A stretch of DNA of 47,487 nucleotides, taken from CAYRYU01 sp964428355. GTDB lineage: Bacteria > Muiribacteriota > Ozemobacteria > Ozemobacterales > Ozemobacteraceae. This document shows, one piece after another, positions 15,691-22,593 of the stretch. Location of the stretch: the NCBI GenBank assembly GCA_964428355.1, contig CAYRYU010000055.1:1-47487 (forward strand). The letters run 5' to 3'. The translations under genes were made by a program, and so were the position numbers. Position 1 is the first letter of the stretch, and the number at the start of each line of letters is the position of its first letter. Under the pieces are notes generated by a model. It did no database searches, had not been told where the DNA came from, and saw nothing but the letters and a program-made list of their open reading frames with translations.

Positions 15691-16922
15691 GGGTTTTCCC
15701 CTTTGTCCGATTCGTCTTTCTTACTTGCGCCATCTTCTCCAGTCAGCGAAGAGTAGGCAACCAGCGTCTTGTCGTCCTTCAGCGCGGCGGAAAGCGCTTC
15801 CTCAGTTTTCTCCAGGAGGCCGGCACCGTGGGTGGCGTCCTCCGGATAGGTGGCGGTTCCGATGAAGACCCGGAAGTTGCTTCCCTTCAGGGCTTCCTTG
15901 TTCTGAACCTGTTTCTTGAACGCCGAGAGGATCCGTCCCGCGACGAGGCCCGCGATTTCGGTGTTGGTCTCTGTCAGTATCGCGGCGAACCGGCCCGGGG
16001 TCCGGCCGCAGAACATAAGGTCGAGGCGGCGGAGGGACTCCCGGAGGGAGATCGCGACGACCCTCTGCAGGGTTTCCTTGGTTACCTCGGGCAGGCCCTC
16101 GAATGGCGCAATCGCGATCGAAAGCAGGGTCATGTTCTGGCTGTAACGTTCCGACCTTTCGACCTCCGTCTCGAAGGATTCCCGGAAGTTTTCGAACCGG
16201 AGCAGGCCGGTCTGCATGTCCAGGAACTTGCCTTCCGCCGATTGGGTGCGGAAGAGGTCGAGGGAGAGGATGCTCTCGAGGAAAAGGGCGCATTCCCCGA
16301 CATTCCGGGCCTTTTTTGAGCCGGTGGCCGGGGGGAACAAAGCCCAGACGAATCTTCGCTTTCCCACCAGGAACAACGGAACCAGGGTCATGTTCAGGCA
16401 GGTTATCCGCGAGCGGAAAAGGTTCTTCCAGGCCAGGGTGTCCCATTTTCCGAGGGATTCTTCGCCGAGGCTCGCCGGGTGCTTGATGCAGAGGTCACCG
16501 GCGTTAACCTGCATCCGGGAGCTGCTGAACTGGTTGGGAATGTTGCCGCAGGTGGCGAAGGTCGTGAAATGGCCGCCTTCCTCGAACTGGAGCAGGCTCA
16601 TTCCGCCCTGGCCCGTCGCTTCGAGGCAGATATTGAGCGCGTCACCGACCAGGGCCTCGTCGACTTCGTTTCTCATGGCAAGGATCTGGCGCATCTTGTA
16701 CAGTGCGGAACCGCGCTGGGGACGCGAATCTCTGGTGGGTTTCAACATCCCCTCCCTGAAGATGAGAACGGAGTTGATCACGACGAGAATGATCAGAAGG
16801 CTCGGAAGGCGGACGGTCGTGTCCCATACCGGTTGCCCACGCCAAAGTCCGATCAGGACAAGGCACAGGATGGCCAGATTGCCGAACAGGTAGGCGGTCA
16901 GGTTGAGCTTTTTCTGCGACAT
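15687..16922 (-). CDS. Membrane protein with GAF-like and degenerate GGDEF domains
   Basis: 411 residues: two membrane helices (about 10-30 and 37-55), a linker, a GAF-like sensor region (about 85-235), and a GGDEF-fold domain (about 240-390). The GGDEF fold shows DMQTGLLRFENFRESFETEV at its start and ATYPEDATHGAGLLEKTEEAL at its end. The GGDEF catalytic motif is replaced by RTPGR (in MFCGRTPGRFAAI), and the metal-binding Asp region reads SIAIAPFEG. Synthesis of cyclic di-GMP is therefore unlikely; it may bind nucleotide or signal by protein contact. The start has AAAGGA upstream and a good promoter 80 bases further. It is first in an operon with the molybdenum-hydroxylase subunits. Confidence 0.75.
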   Translation of the reverse strand: MSQKKLNLTAYLFGNLAILCLVLIGLWRGQPVWDTTVRLPSLLIILVVINSVLIFREGMLKPTRDSRPQRGSALYKMRQILAMRNEVDEALVGDALNICLEATGQGGMSLLQFEEGGHFTTFATCGNIPNQFSSSRMQVNAGDLCIKHPASLGEESLGKWDTLAWKNLFRSRITCLNMTLVPLFLVGKRRFVWALFPPATGSKKARNVGECALFLESILSLDLFRTQSAEGKFLDMQTGLLRFENFRESFETEVERSERYSQNMTLLSIAIAPFEGLPEVTKETLQRVVAISLRESLRRLDLMFCGRTPGRFAAILTETNTEIAGLVAGRILSAFKKQVQNKEALKGSNFRVFIGTATYPEDATHGAGLLEKTEEALSAALKDDKTLVAYSSLTGEDGASKKDESDKGENP

Positions 16923-17003
16923 GTCGTCCTTTCCTACCCTCTCCCGGGGAAGGGGAAGTCACGGAGAATTCCTCCCTCAGGCAGGGGAAATTTCCAGCAA
17001 GCC

Positions 17004-17032
17004 ATTATACACATCGTGGAATTCCGAAGCAA
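17004..17032 (-). promoter_or_regulatory. Sigma70-type promoter of the GGDEF/2Fe-2S/FAD operon
   Basis: Read leftward: TTGCTT (17032-17027), 17-base spacer, TATAAT (17009-17004). The perfect -10 and exact spacing make this one of the clearer promoters in the window. The leader to the ATG at 16922 would be about 75 bases. Confidence 0.55.
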
Positions 17033-17362
17033 CGCCCAGACACTCGGGAATCTGGGTTTGCATCCAAGCCATTCCCGATCGGGTTACTCATCAGTTGAGG
17101 AGGGATCCGTAACATTCCTCAACATGAGGGTAATTTCCTCTCGAAGCCTGGGAAGAATGGTTCAGATTTCTGGAAGGACCGCTCTTTTTTTATAAACCTT
17201 CCTGGATGAAAGCGGGTAGATGTTTTTTGACCCCAGAAATTGAACGGAATGTAAAATTTCCAAGATCGATGTCACATTTTTCCTCTTTGGAAAGTATATA
17301 GGGCAGTAAAGAAAGAAACGAAACACCAAAAAACATGGGAGATGGGGTCAAGGGGGACAACA

Positions 17363-17833
17363 ATGGAGCGGTTGAAGATACAAGTAAAGGTTCTCGGGAA
17401 GGGGAATTCCCAGGCTGTGGTCTTCACCCCCCAAGGGGATCTGGATATGTGCACCTTGCGGAAGTTTCGCGAAGCCATGAAGATCCTCATCGAAGGTGGA
17501 GTCAAGGCCATGATCATCGACATGGAACAAATCGAACATCTCGATTCCACCGCCACTTCGTATCTTCTTGACCTCAAGTTCAATTTCGCCCGGAAAATGG
17601 ATTTTCTCGGTTTTGCCGCCCCTTCTGTCGCGATCAACCCCCTACTCCGAATGGTGGGAGCGGATCGACTTCTTTCCCCATTTTCGAGTGTTTACCATGC
17701 CGCTCTCGCTTTCTGCCCGGCACTGGGTTCCTCCTATGTTTCCATGGGGGAACAGCGTAGGTCGGATCAACCGCTCCGAATGGCTTCCTGGATCTCGATT
17801 CCCCGGATGCCGGAGATGGCTCAAGCCGCCTGA
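17363..17833 (+). CDS. STAS-domain anti-anti-sigma factor-like protein
   Basis: 156 residues from the ATG at 17363, preceded by AGGGGG. An ATG 21 bases earlier is in frame but has no ribosome site. Residues 1-115 form a STAS domain: VVFTPQGDLDMCTLRKFREAM, then AMIIDMEQIEHLDSTATSYL, ending VGADRLLSPFSSVYHAAL. In SpoIIAA-type proteins a DSSG motif carries the phosphorylated Ser; here it is D61-S62-T63-A64, so Thr63 would be the acceptor and the Gly is lost. A 38-residue tail after the domain is not typical and looks unstructured. Such proteins are switched on by SpoIIE-type phosphatases, and two are encoded at 36753-42909, though nothing shows they are partners. Confidence 0.82.
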   Translation: MERLKIQVKVLGKGNSQAVVFTPQGDLDMCTLRKFREAMKILIEGGVKAMIIDMEQIEHLDSTATSYLLDLKFNFARKMDFLGFAAPSVAINPLLRMVGADRLLSPFSSVYHAALAFCPALGSSYVSMGEQRRSDQPLRMASWISIPRMPEMAQAA

Positions 17834-18116
17834 GAAGGGAGTTCCCGAACACCTCGGACACCTTCAAGAAGCCCCCATCCAAAACCAAATTCACCGGCTA
17901 ATGTCGGAATTCCGCAATGTTAAAATTTTACCAGGCCAGCGAAGGGTTTTGGATCTGCGGAAATGGCCAAATAGCCGTGTGGTTGTGTGAAAAGTGCACA
18001 TCTCCTCGGTTTGGGGTTTCAAAGAAAAGCTGAACCTGTCGTCCAACCTTCGCGTATTTTCTCCTGAAGGTGTACGATTCCAGAGTTCCGGTTTCGGAAT
18101 CCAAAGGAGGAAAAAC
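17834..18116 (+). other. Intergenic leader region before the glutaredoxin lipoprotein
   Basis: 283 bases without a gene I can support. The rightmost part has a near-ideal AAAGGAGG ribosome site six bases before the ATG at 18117. I see no convincing -35/-10 pair; TATTTT near 18055 is a weak -10 candidate. Confidence 0.4.
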
Positions 18117-18872
18117 ATGAAAAAGTTGGCGAGAATGGCCCTGTTTGTCATTGCCATGTCCGTTGTCTCGATCAGCCTTGTCGGCTGCGACGCACAACAG
18201 GTCCAGAGTTTCATCGAAAAGGTGGTCGATATCATCCAACAGATCGGATCCGCGATCACCGGTGGTGGTGGTGGCGGCGGTGGCGGTGGAAACACCGGTG
18301 GAGATGATGGTGGGACGGACATTTCAGGCGGGAATGACGGTTCCACGACCTCGACTCCCACGGGAACCTCCACACCCACATCGACCGGTACGGGAACTAC
18401 AACCGGCACCAATACTGGAACCACGGGGGCCAAGGTCGTCATCTTTGGCTCTTCCTCTTGTCACTTTTGCACCGAGGCCAAGCAGTATTTCCAGTCGAAG
18501 GGGATTCCTTACGACTACATCGATGTCAACCAGAATCAATCAATGTACGAGGCCATCAAGAAGAAGGGTGCGGAGCAGGGTGTCAAAGTCAGCGGGGTTC
18601 CCGTTATCGTGATCAACGGAAAGATCATTTCCGGTTTCGACAAACCCGAGATCGAAAGCGCCCTCAAGGCTGCGGGCCCGACCACGACGACCACGACGAC
18701 CACCAGTACCACCACTTCGACGACAACGGCGACAAATCCCACGAGCACAGGAACAACCACCACCTCCAACACCCCGATTTCCGGCTCCCAAGATGGAAAG
18801 GGTGCCCCGACCCTCATGATCGCCCCGACCGTTGGAGGGGTCGAAGGGAACTCCAGCGAGGAGAATCCCTGA
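18117..18872 (+). CDS. Lipoprotein with an extracytoplasmic glutaredoxin domain
   Basis: 251 residues, strong AAAGGAGG ribosome site. A lipoprotein signal ends in the lipobox LVGC (Cys24). After a short helix comes a ten-glycine run and a Thr/Ser/Gly-rich linker to about residue 103. A glutaredoxin/NrdH fold follows at about 104-187 (KVVIFGSSSCHFCTEAKQYF, KVSGVPVIVINGKIISGFD). Its redox motif is Cys115-His-Phe-Cys118, and the cis-Pro loop is GVPV. A Thr-rich tail (TTTTTTTSTTTSTTT) follows. Glutaredoxins are normally cytoplasmic and glutathione dependent. Here the domain is tethered to a membrane between flexible, possibly glycosylated linkers, so a thiol-disulfide role at the cell envelope is inferred. 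It appears to be a single-gene unit, closed by a terminator at 18909. Confidence 0.87.
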   Translation: MKKLARMALFVIAMSVVSISLVGCDAQQVQSFIEKVVDIIQQIGSAITGGGGGGGGGGNTGGDDGGTDISGGNDGSTTSTPTGTSTPTSTGTGTTTGTNTGTTGAKVVIFGSSSCHFCTEAKQYFQSKGIPYDYIDVNQNQSMYEAIKKKGAEQGVKVSGVPVIVINGKIISGFDKPEIESALKAAGPTTTTTTTTSTTTSTTTATNPTSTGTTTTSNTPISGSQDGKGAPTLMIAPTVGGVEGNSSEENP

Positions 18873-18908
18873 TCCAGTATTCCCGGGTGCCGGGATTCAA
18901 TGATCCGA

Positions 18909-18953
18909 CAAGGGCAGGAGCTTCAACGAAAGCCCCTGCCCTTTGGTTTTTCT
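18909..18953 (+). terminator. Rho-independent terminator after the glutaredoxin lipoprotein
   Basis: A perfect 9-bp stem, AAGGGCAGG (18910-18918) and CCTGCCCTT (18935-18943), is followed by TGGTTTTT. It lies 38 bases after the stop codon. Confidence 0.8.
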
Positions 18954-19064
18954 CCTTGGCAGAAACGATTCATTCCTCCTGACCGATTGACCTTTTTCGG
19001 AGGTGTGTGCTAACTCTCTTTAGGTTGCCTTTGCAAGAATAAAGATCAATTCGGAGTCAATCCC

Positions 19065-19736
19065 TTGGAAATCGTCGGACTTTCCATTTCACGGTGTATC
19101 AAGGCCATGGTCGAGGGCCGGGTACCTTCCTCGATGGTGGGCAAGATTGTCGGAGGCACCTACTGCGAGCAGCTGGAGTCCATCTGGGAGGATTACAGCA
19201 CCGGAATCTGGGCAACGATGCCTCTCCGCGCCCGAAAGATCTGGACGGAGATGGTCAGAGGGGGGCGAATCGACCAGCCCCGGTTGAGGAACCAGGCTCC
19301 TCCCGATACTTCTTGCGGAATCTGGCTAGTGAATGGACTGAATATGGAGACCGAGGACCTCCAGAGCGTTCTCTCCCTCTTCGAGTTTCTTTCGAAAGCC
19401 CCCGCAGAGAGGCGGGAAAAGCTCTTCTCGGGCCTTTCCAGCGATGTTCAGTGCTTGTTTCGCGAAATCCCGGATGGGCTTTTTGGGGAAATGTTCCCCG
19501 ATTTCGCAGGACTTCCTCGAAACGTTCCTTCCGGAATTTTCCTGGAAAGCCTGAAAAAAAGGCTCCAGGAGATTTTCGGCGATCTCCCCTCCTTCGAGGG
19601 AACCCCCATGTTTCCGCAGCTCCTGAAGGTACTCGCCCCGGCCTTGAAAGACGCCATTCGTGGGTCCAACAGCGGAAAGATCCAAGCCATCCAGATACCC
19701 GACCATCTCTCGCAGGCCGTCCGCCCAAAGAGTTGA
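19065..19736 (+). CDS. Unrecognised protein, paralogue of the convergent gene at 19876-20706
   Basis: 223 residues from a TTG start with GGAG eight bases upstream. I recognise no known domain. The first 75 residues align with the convergent neighbour. Shared features are GLSISRC, an acidic residue then G-[RK]-VP, KI-[VI]-GGT, a W-x-x-Y-x-T-x-x-W pattern, ARK/ARR and [ID/LE]-QPR. The protein appears soluble and mostly helical with no signal peptide. The middle contains repeated LF/FRE helices. The C-terminal half differs from the paralogue. The start is not ATG, and no clear promoter is seen, so expression level may be low. Function unknown. Confidence 0.65.
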   Translation: MEIVGLSISRCIKAMVEGRVPSSMVGKIVGGTYCEQLESIWEDYSTGIWATMPLRARKIWTEMVRGGRIDQPRLRNQAPPDTSCGIWLVNGLNMETEDLQSVLSLFEFLSKAPAERREKLFSGLSSDVQCLFREIPDGLFGEMFPDFAGLPRNVPSGIFLESLKKRLQEIFGDLPSFEGTPMFPQLLKVLAPALKDAIRGSNSGKIQAIQIPDHLSQAVRPKS

Positions 19737-19768
19737 GGGGTTGCGGTTGGAAAAACCCGCCGGAGACA

Positions 19769-19863
19769 ACCACAAAGACACGTAAGGTCACGAAAGCCAC
19801 AAAGGGGCCTCCCATGCCAGAACTCTCCTTTGTGGACCTGGTGCCTTTGTGTTTCTAGGTGGT
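19769..19863. repeat. Imperfect inverted repeat between convergent genes
   Basis: Two 37-base arms at 19769-19805 and 19827-19863 pair at about 26 of 37 positions (ACCAC...CCACAAAGG against CCTTTGTGG...GTGGT). The loop is 21 bases. It resembles the CACAAAGACACGAAGG-type intergenic repeats seen in many environmental bacterial genomes. Lying between two convergent genes, it could fold in both transcripts and act as a bidirectional end signal. Confidence 0.6.
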
Positions 19864-19875
19864 TGGTCCCTCCGT

Positions 19876-20706
19876 TCAGGAGTCTTTGGCCGGAGGCTTC
19901 TCTCCCGAAGGGGGCTTTGCGCCTTCCGGTGGGGTTTCTCCTGATGGGGCGGACTTGGGGATGAGATTCCGGACATCCCGGATCTGGCTGAATTGATAGG
20001 GGCGCGGTTTCTGCTCGGCGGGGGATGGTGGACGTTCCGAGCGTCGGAACTCCTTCAGCAGGGGTCCGATTATCGTCAGGATCGTGGAATGGACTTCGAT
20101 CTTCTCTTCGTCGGTCGAGGTCTGGAAAAACTGTTTCAGGCGGTCTTTCACCATCTTTGAAAGAATGGGTGGCGGAAGGGATGGAAGGAGCTTCTGCATT
20201 TCGGGAAACAACGGTTTGAGCCGCGGGTTCTGGATGTTTTTCAGGATTTCGGAAATGACGGTTGGGGAAAGCTCATCGAAGAACGCCGCCCGCCGCTCGG
20301 ACTTCATTTCCAGGAAGTATTCCGACATGAAGAGCAGTTCCCGAAGCTGGAGCGTCTGGAAATGGTTGTTCTCCACCCTCCAGATTCCGGCGCTCGAGTC
20401 GGGGGGGTCCTTTCCATCTATCCGGGGTTGTTCCAGGCGTTTGTCCTTCGTGAGAATAATGAACACACGCCTGGCTGCGAGGGTTATATCAGACCAGTAT
20501 TTGGTGCAGTATTCGGCCCAAAGCTTGTCGAGATCGGTATAATGGGTTCCGCCGATTATCTTGCTGACCACCGAGAGAGGGACTTTGCCGTCCGCGATAT
20601 CCCTGACGCATCGTGAAATCGACAACCCCTCGACGGAAATGTTCATGGGATTGGCAACGATTCCCAACCATTCGCTGCCCTCTTTGAGGGAATCATCCAG
20701 GGCCAT
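19876..20706 (-). CDS. Unrecognised protein, paralogue of the gene at 19065-19736
   Basis: 276 residues from the ATG at 20706, with GGAGG seven bases upstream. Residues 24-105 match the paralogue: VEGLSISRCVRDIADGKVPL, VVSKIIGGTHY, LDKLWAEYCTKYW, LAARR, RLEQPRI. A helical middle follows (MSEYFLEMKSERRAAFFDEL, LKPLFPEMQKLLPSLPPPIL). The end is a low-complexity Pro/Lys/Glu tail (from about residue 240: PSPAEQKPRP, then SGETPPEGAKPPSGEKPP). No signal peptide or membrane helix. The two genes face each other across an inverted repeat, as if one arose by duplication with inversion. Function unknown. Confidence 0.7.
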   Translation of the reverse strand: MALDDSLKEGSEWLGIVANPMNISVEGLSISRCVRDIADGKVPLSVVSKIIGGTHYTDLDKLWAEYCTKYWSDITLAARRVFIILTKDKRLEQPRIDGKDPPDSSAGIWRVENNHFQTLQLRELLFMSEYFLEMKSERRAAFFDELSPTVISEILKNIQNPRLKPLFPEMQKLLPSLPPPILSKMVKDRLKQFFQTSTDEEKIEVHSTILTIIGPLLKEFRRSERPPSPAEQKPRPYQFSQIRDVRNLIPKSAPSGETPPEGAKPPSGEKPPAKDS

Positions 20707-20786
20707 CGAGCATCCTCCGAATTGGGTTGGGGAAGTGATCTCCTCCCGTTGGAAGGGGTTCCTCACGAACCTTCCCCGTAGGCTAC

Positions 20787-20815
20787 ATCTTAGTACTTCC
20801 CGTTTTCAAAGGCAA
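20787..20815 (-). promoter_or_regulatory. Candidate promoter of the leftward paralogue
   Basis: Read leftward: TTGCCT (20815-20810), 17 bases, TAAGAT (20792-20787), about 80 bases before the ATG at 20706. Each hexamer matches consensus at 4 of 6 positions. Confidence 0.4.
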
Positions 20816-20857
20816 GCGAAAAGGCAAGCGAAAGCAGGCAATGGAAAGCAGGCAAAT

Positions 20858-20884
20858 CAAAAACCCGCGCCCGAAAGCGCGGGT
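20858..20884 (-). terminator. Rho-independent terminator of the amylase gene
   Basis: Read leftward: CCCGCGC, loop TTTCGG, GCGCGGG, then TTTTTG. A perfect 7-bp GC stem with a T-tract, about 40 bases after the likely amylase stop. Confidence 0.85.
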
Positions 20885-20921
20885 CTGGTCGGTTGTCCTT
20901 AGAAACCTGCTCTGGTCTGGG

Positions 20922-22458
20922 TCACCGCCTGTTCGTGCCAGACCGGGTCGTGCCAGGCCGGGTCGCGCCAGACCGGGTCGCGCCAGACCGGGTCGCCGCT
21001 CCNNNNNNNNNNNNNNNNNNNNNNNNNNNNNNNNNNNNNNNNNNNNNNNNNNNNNNNNNNNNNNNNNNNNNNNNNNNNNNNNNNNNNNNNNNNNNNNNNN
21101 NNCCGGGTCGCGCCAGACCGGGTCGCGCCAGACCGGGTCGCCGCTCCGCCTTTTCCCCAGACGGCGTACTGCTCGCCGGAAGCCAGGATCTTGAAGGAAG
21201 CTTCGGGAGCCCAGTCGACCCAGCCTATCTTGACCGCGACCTTGTCGTCTATGATGGCTGCGTAGATTCCCTGTTCGGCTTTCTGGATCACGACCTTGCT
21301 GGAAGCCTTGATTCCGAACTGCTTCCGGATCGCCGTGAGTTTCTTGATCTGATCCTTGAGTTTCCAGTCGTAGACGTGCTCCCAGAAAATGCAGGGGGTC
21401 CCAGGGTGGGTGAGGATATAAGCATATCCCTGCATGACCTTCTCGCCCGGGAAGGGCCAATGGCCTTGCTGAGAGCCGGTATCATGGTTGTCCAAAAAGG
21501 TGACGGCGCGGTCGGGCCACCACCCGATCAGGCCGGAGGGTTTCCCTGCCCCGTCGCGAAGGCGGCCGTACTCACCGTTCACCGCCACCTGAAGTATTCC
21601 CTTGGTTGTGAAATCGAAGGCGGAGGCTTTCTTGCCGGCTTTGTCGAGCCAGTCGCAAAGTTTCTGCCGGTGCGGATCCTGGTTGAGGTTCAGGTATGAA
21701 CCGCTGAAGGACATGTCGGTCCAGAGCTCGCCAACGGAGAAGACCGGAGTGGTGGCGGAGTCGAATTTCCCGATGAACTTCGCATCGTATCCCTTGACGA
21801 AATCGTATCGCCAACCGTCGAACCCGAGCTTCTCGAGCCATTTCATCCACCCGATCAGATCTTCCTGGACCTTGTCGTTCGAAAGATCGATGTCTGGGGC
21901 TGCCTGGAAGTTCTCGCCCGAATCCTGGTTTCCCGTGCCGCCGTATTCGCCCCGGCAGACCGCCCACTGTTCCCATGAAGCCTTGTTGGAAGGAAAGTGG
22001 AAGATGTTCCAGATTCCGTTCGAGTCCTGTTGGCCGGCGCATCTGTGGTTGAATACGAGGTCAGCCAGGACCTTGATTCCGGCTTTGTGGAGTTTCGCGA
22101 TGCAGTCGGAAAGCATTGCCTGGTGGCCGTAGAAGGTCGGACTCTGGGGGGTTCCGAGGTCATACAGGTCGCCGGGCATGTAACCCTGAGGGCTGACCGA
22201 ACGCGAAACCGGGGGAAGCCAGACCATGGTGACGCCGAGGTCGGCCAGATCATCGGCCCGCTCCCCGACGAGTGAAAACCACTTCGAGGGGGTTCCTTTT
22301 ACGGTCGAGTTCCAGCCGAACCCCTGGATCATGATTCCGTCCTCCGCTCCCGCGGCGAAAGTGGTTTGCGGGGAAATGAGCCAAATCGCAAGCAGGACGA
22401 GGAACGTTCCCCAAAAGGTACGATGGACCGGTCGGAAAAATGAACCGTTTCTCTTCAT
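20922..22458 (-). CDS. Secreted alpha-amylase, GH13 (plant-like type), interrupted by an assembly gap in its tail
   Basis: Start ATG 22458 with GGGGGAG just upstream. Signal peptide 1-36 (hydrophobic 16-30, cleavage TFA-AGA). The catalytic barrel has all conserved regions: DLVFNHR (133-139), DGWRYDF with nucleophile Asp219, GELW with acid/base Glu244, and FLDNHD with Asp326. The W-P-F-P-G-x-K-V-M-Q-G-Y-A-Y block and THPGTPCIFWEHVYDW are typical of the plant-like GH13 subfamily. It hydrolyses internal alpha-1,4 bonds of starch outside the cytoplasm. After YAVWGKGG (about residue 456) the sequence enters a 15-bp tandem repeat broken by 100 N. The 45 bases on each side of the N run are identical. 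If the two sides really overlap, the chain ends AATRSGATRSGATRPGTTR and stops at 20922. If the gap is taken literally, the frame differs and would stop at 20899. The catalytic part is certain, the tail is not. Confidence 0.9.
20935..21147. repeat. 15-bp tandem repeat array with an N run inside
   Basis: Four 15-base units of the form GYGCCAGRCCGGGTC lie at 20935-20994, and two and a half more at 21103-21139. Each side ends in GCCGCTCC. The segments 20958-21002 and 21103-21147 are identical over 45 bases. In the amylase frame the unit encodes Ser-Gly-Ala-Thr-Arg. Confidence 0.9.
21003..21102. other. Assembly gap 1 (100 N)
   Basis: Exactly 100 N, the same length as the other two gaps, so the length is a placeholder. 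Identical 45-base flanks suggest the contig ends overlap and nothing is missing, or that a longer repeat array was collapsed. Confidence 0.95.
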
Positions 22459-22489
22459 AACTCCCCCACGCATGAATTTTCTGCTCTTC

Positions 22490-22495
22490 ATTATA
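22490..22495 (-). promoter_or_regulatory. Extended -10 element of the amylase promoter
   Basis: Read leftward, TGCTATAAT: a perfect TATAAT with the TG extension. It is about 30 bases before the ATG at 22458. No good -35 at 17 bases is visible, which is usual for extended -10 promoters. Confidence 0.5.
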
Positions 22496-22556
22496 GCAGA
22501 TCAATCCCGTTCCCGGGAGGTGAGGAATGATTCGGGATGTGGGATGAAGGGGAATT

Positions 22557-22585
22557 TTGACAGGAGAACCGGGGTTGCGTAGAAT
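22557..22585 (+). promoter_or_regulatory. Near-consensus sigma70 promoter of the HEAT gene
   Basis: TTGACA (22557-22562), exactly 17 bases, TAGAAT (22580-22585). The -35 is perfect and the -10 matches 5 of 6. The ATG at 22594 begins only 8 bases after the -10, so the predicted transcript start nearly coincides with the start codon. A GGAG lies between them but would be mostly untranscribed. Confidence 0.7.
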
Positions 22586-22593
22586 GGAGTTGT

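Noticed and set aside
17834..17990. Small frame continuing after the STAS gene in another phase, as if a frameshifted extension
   Set aside because: The STAS domain is complete before it, and the residues that follow show no family pattern.
20800..20850. Short repeats AGGCAAGCGAAA and AAAGCAGGCAA as a possible iteron origin
   Set aside because: Only two copies each, no replication gene nearby; more likely simple sequence drift.
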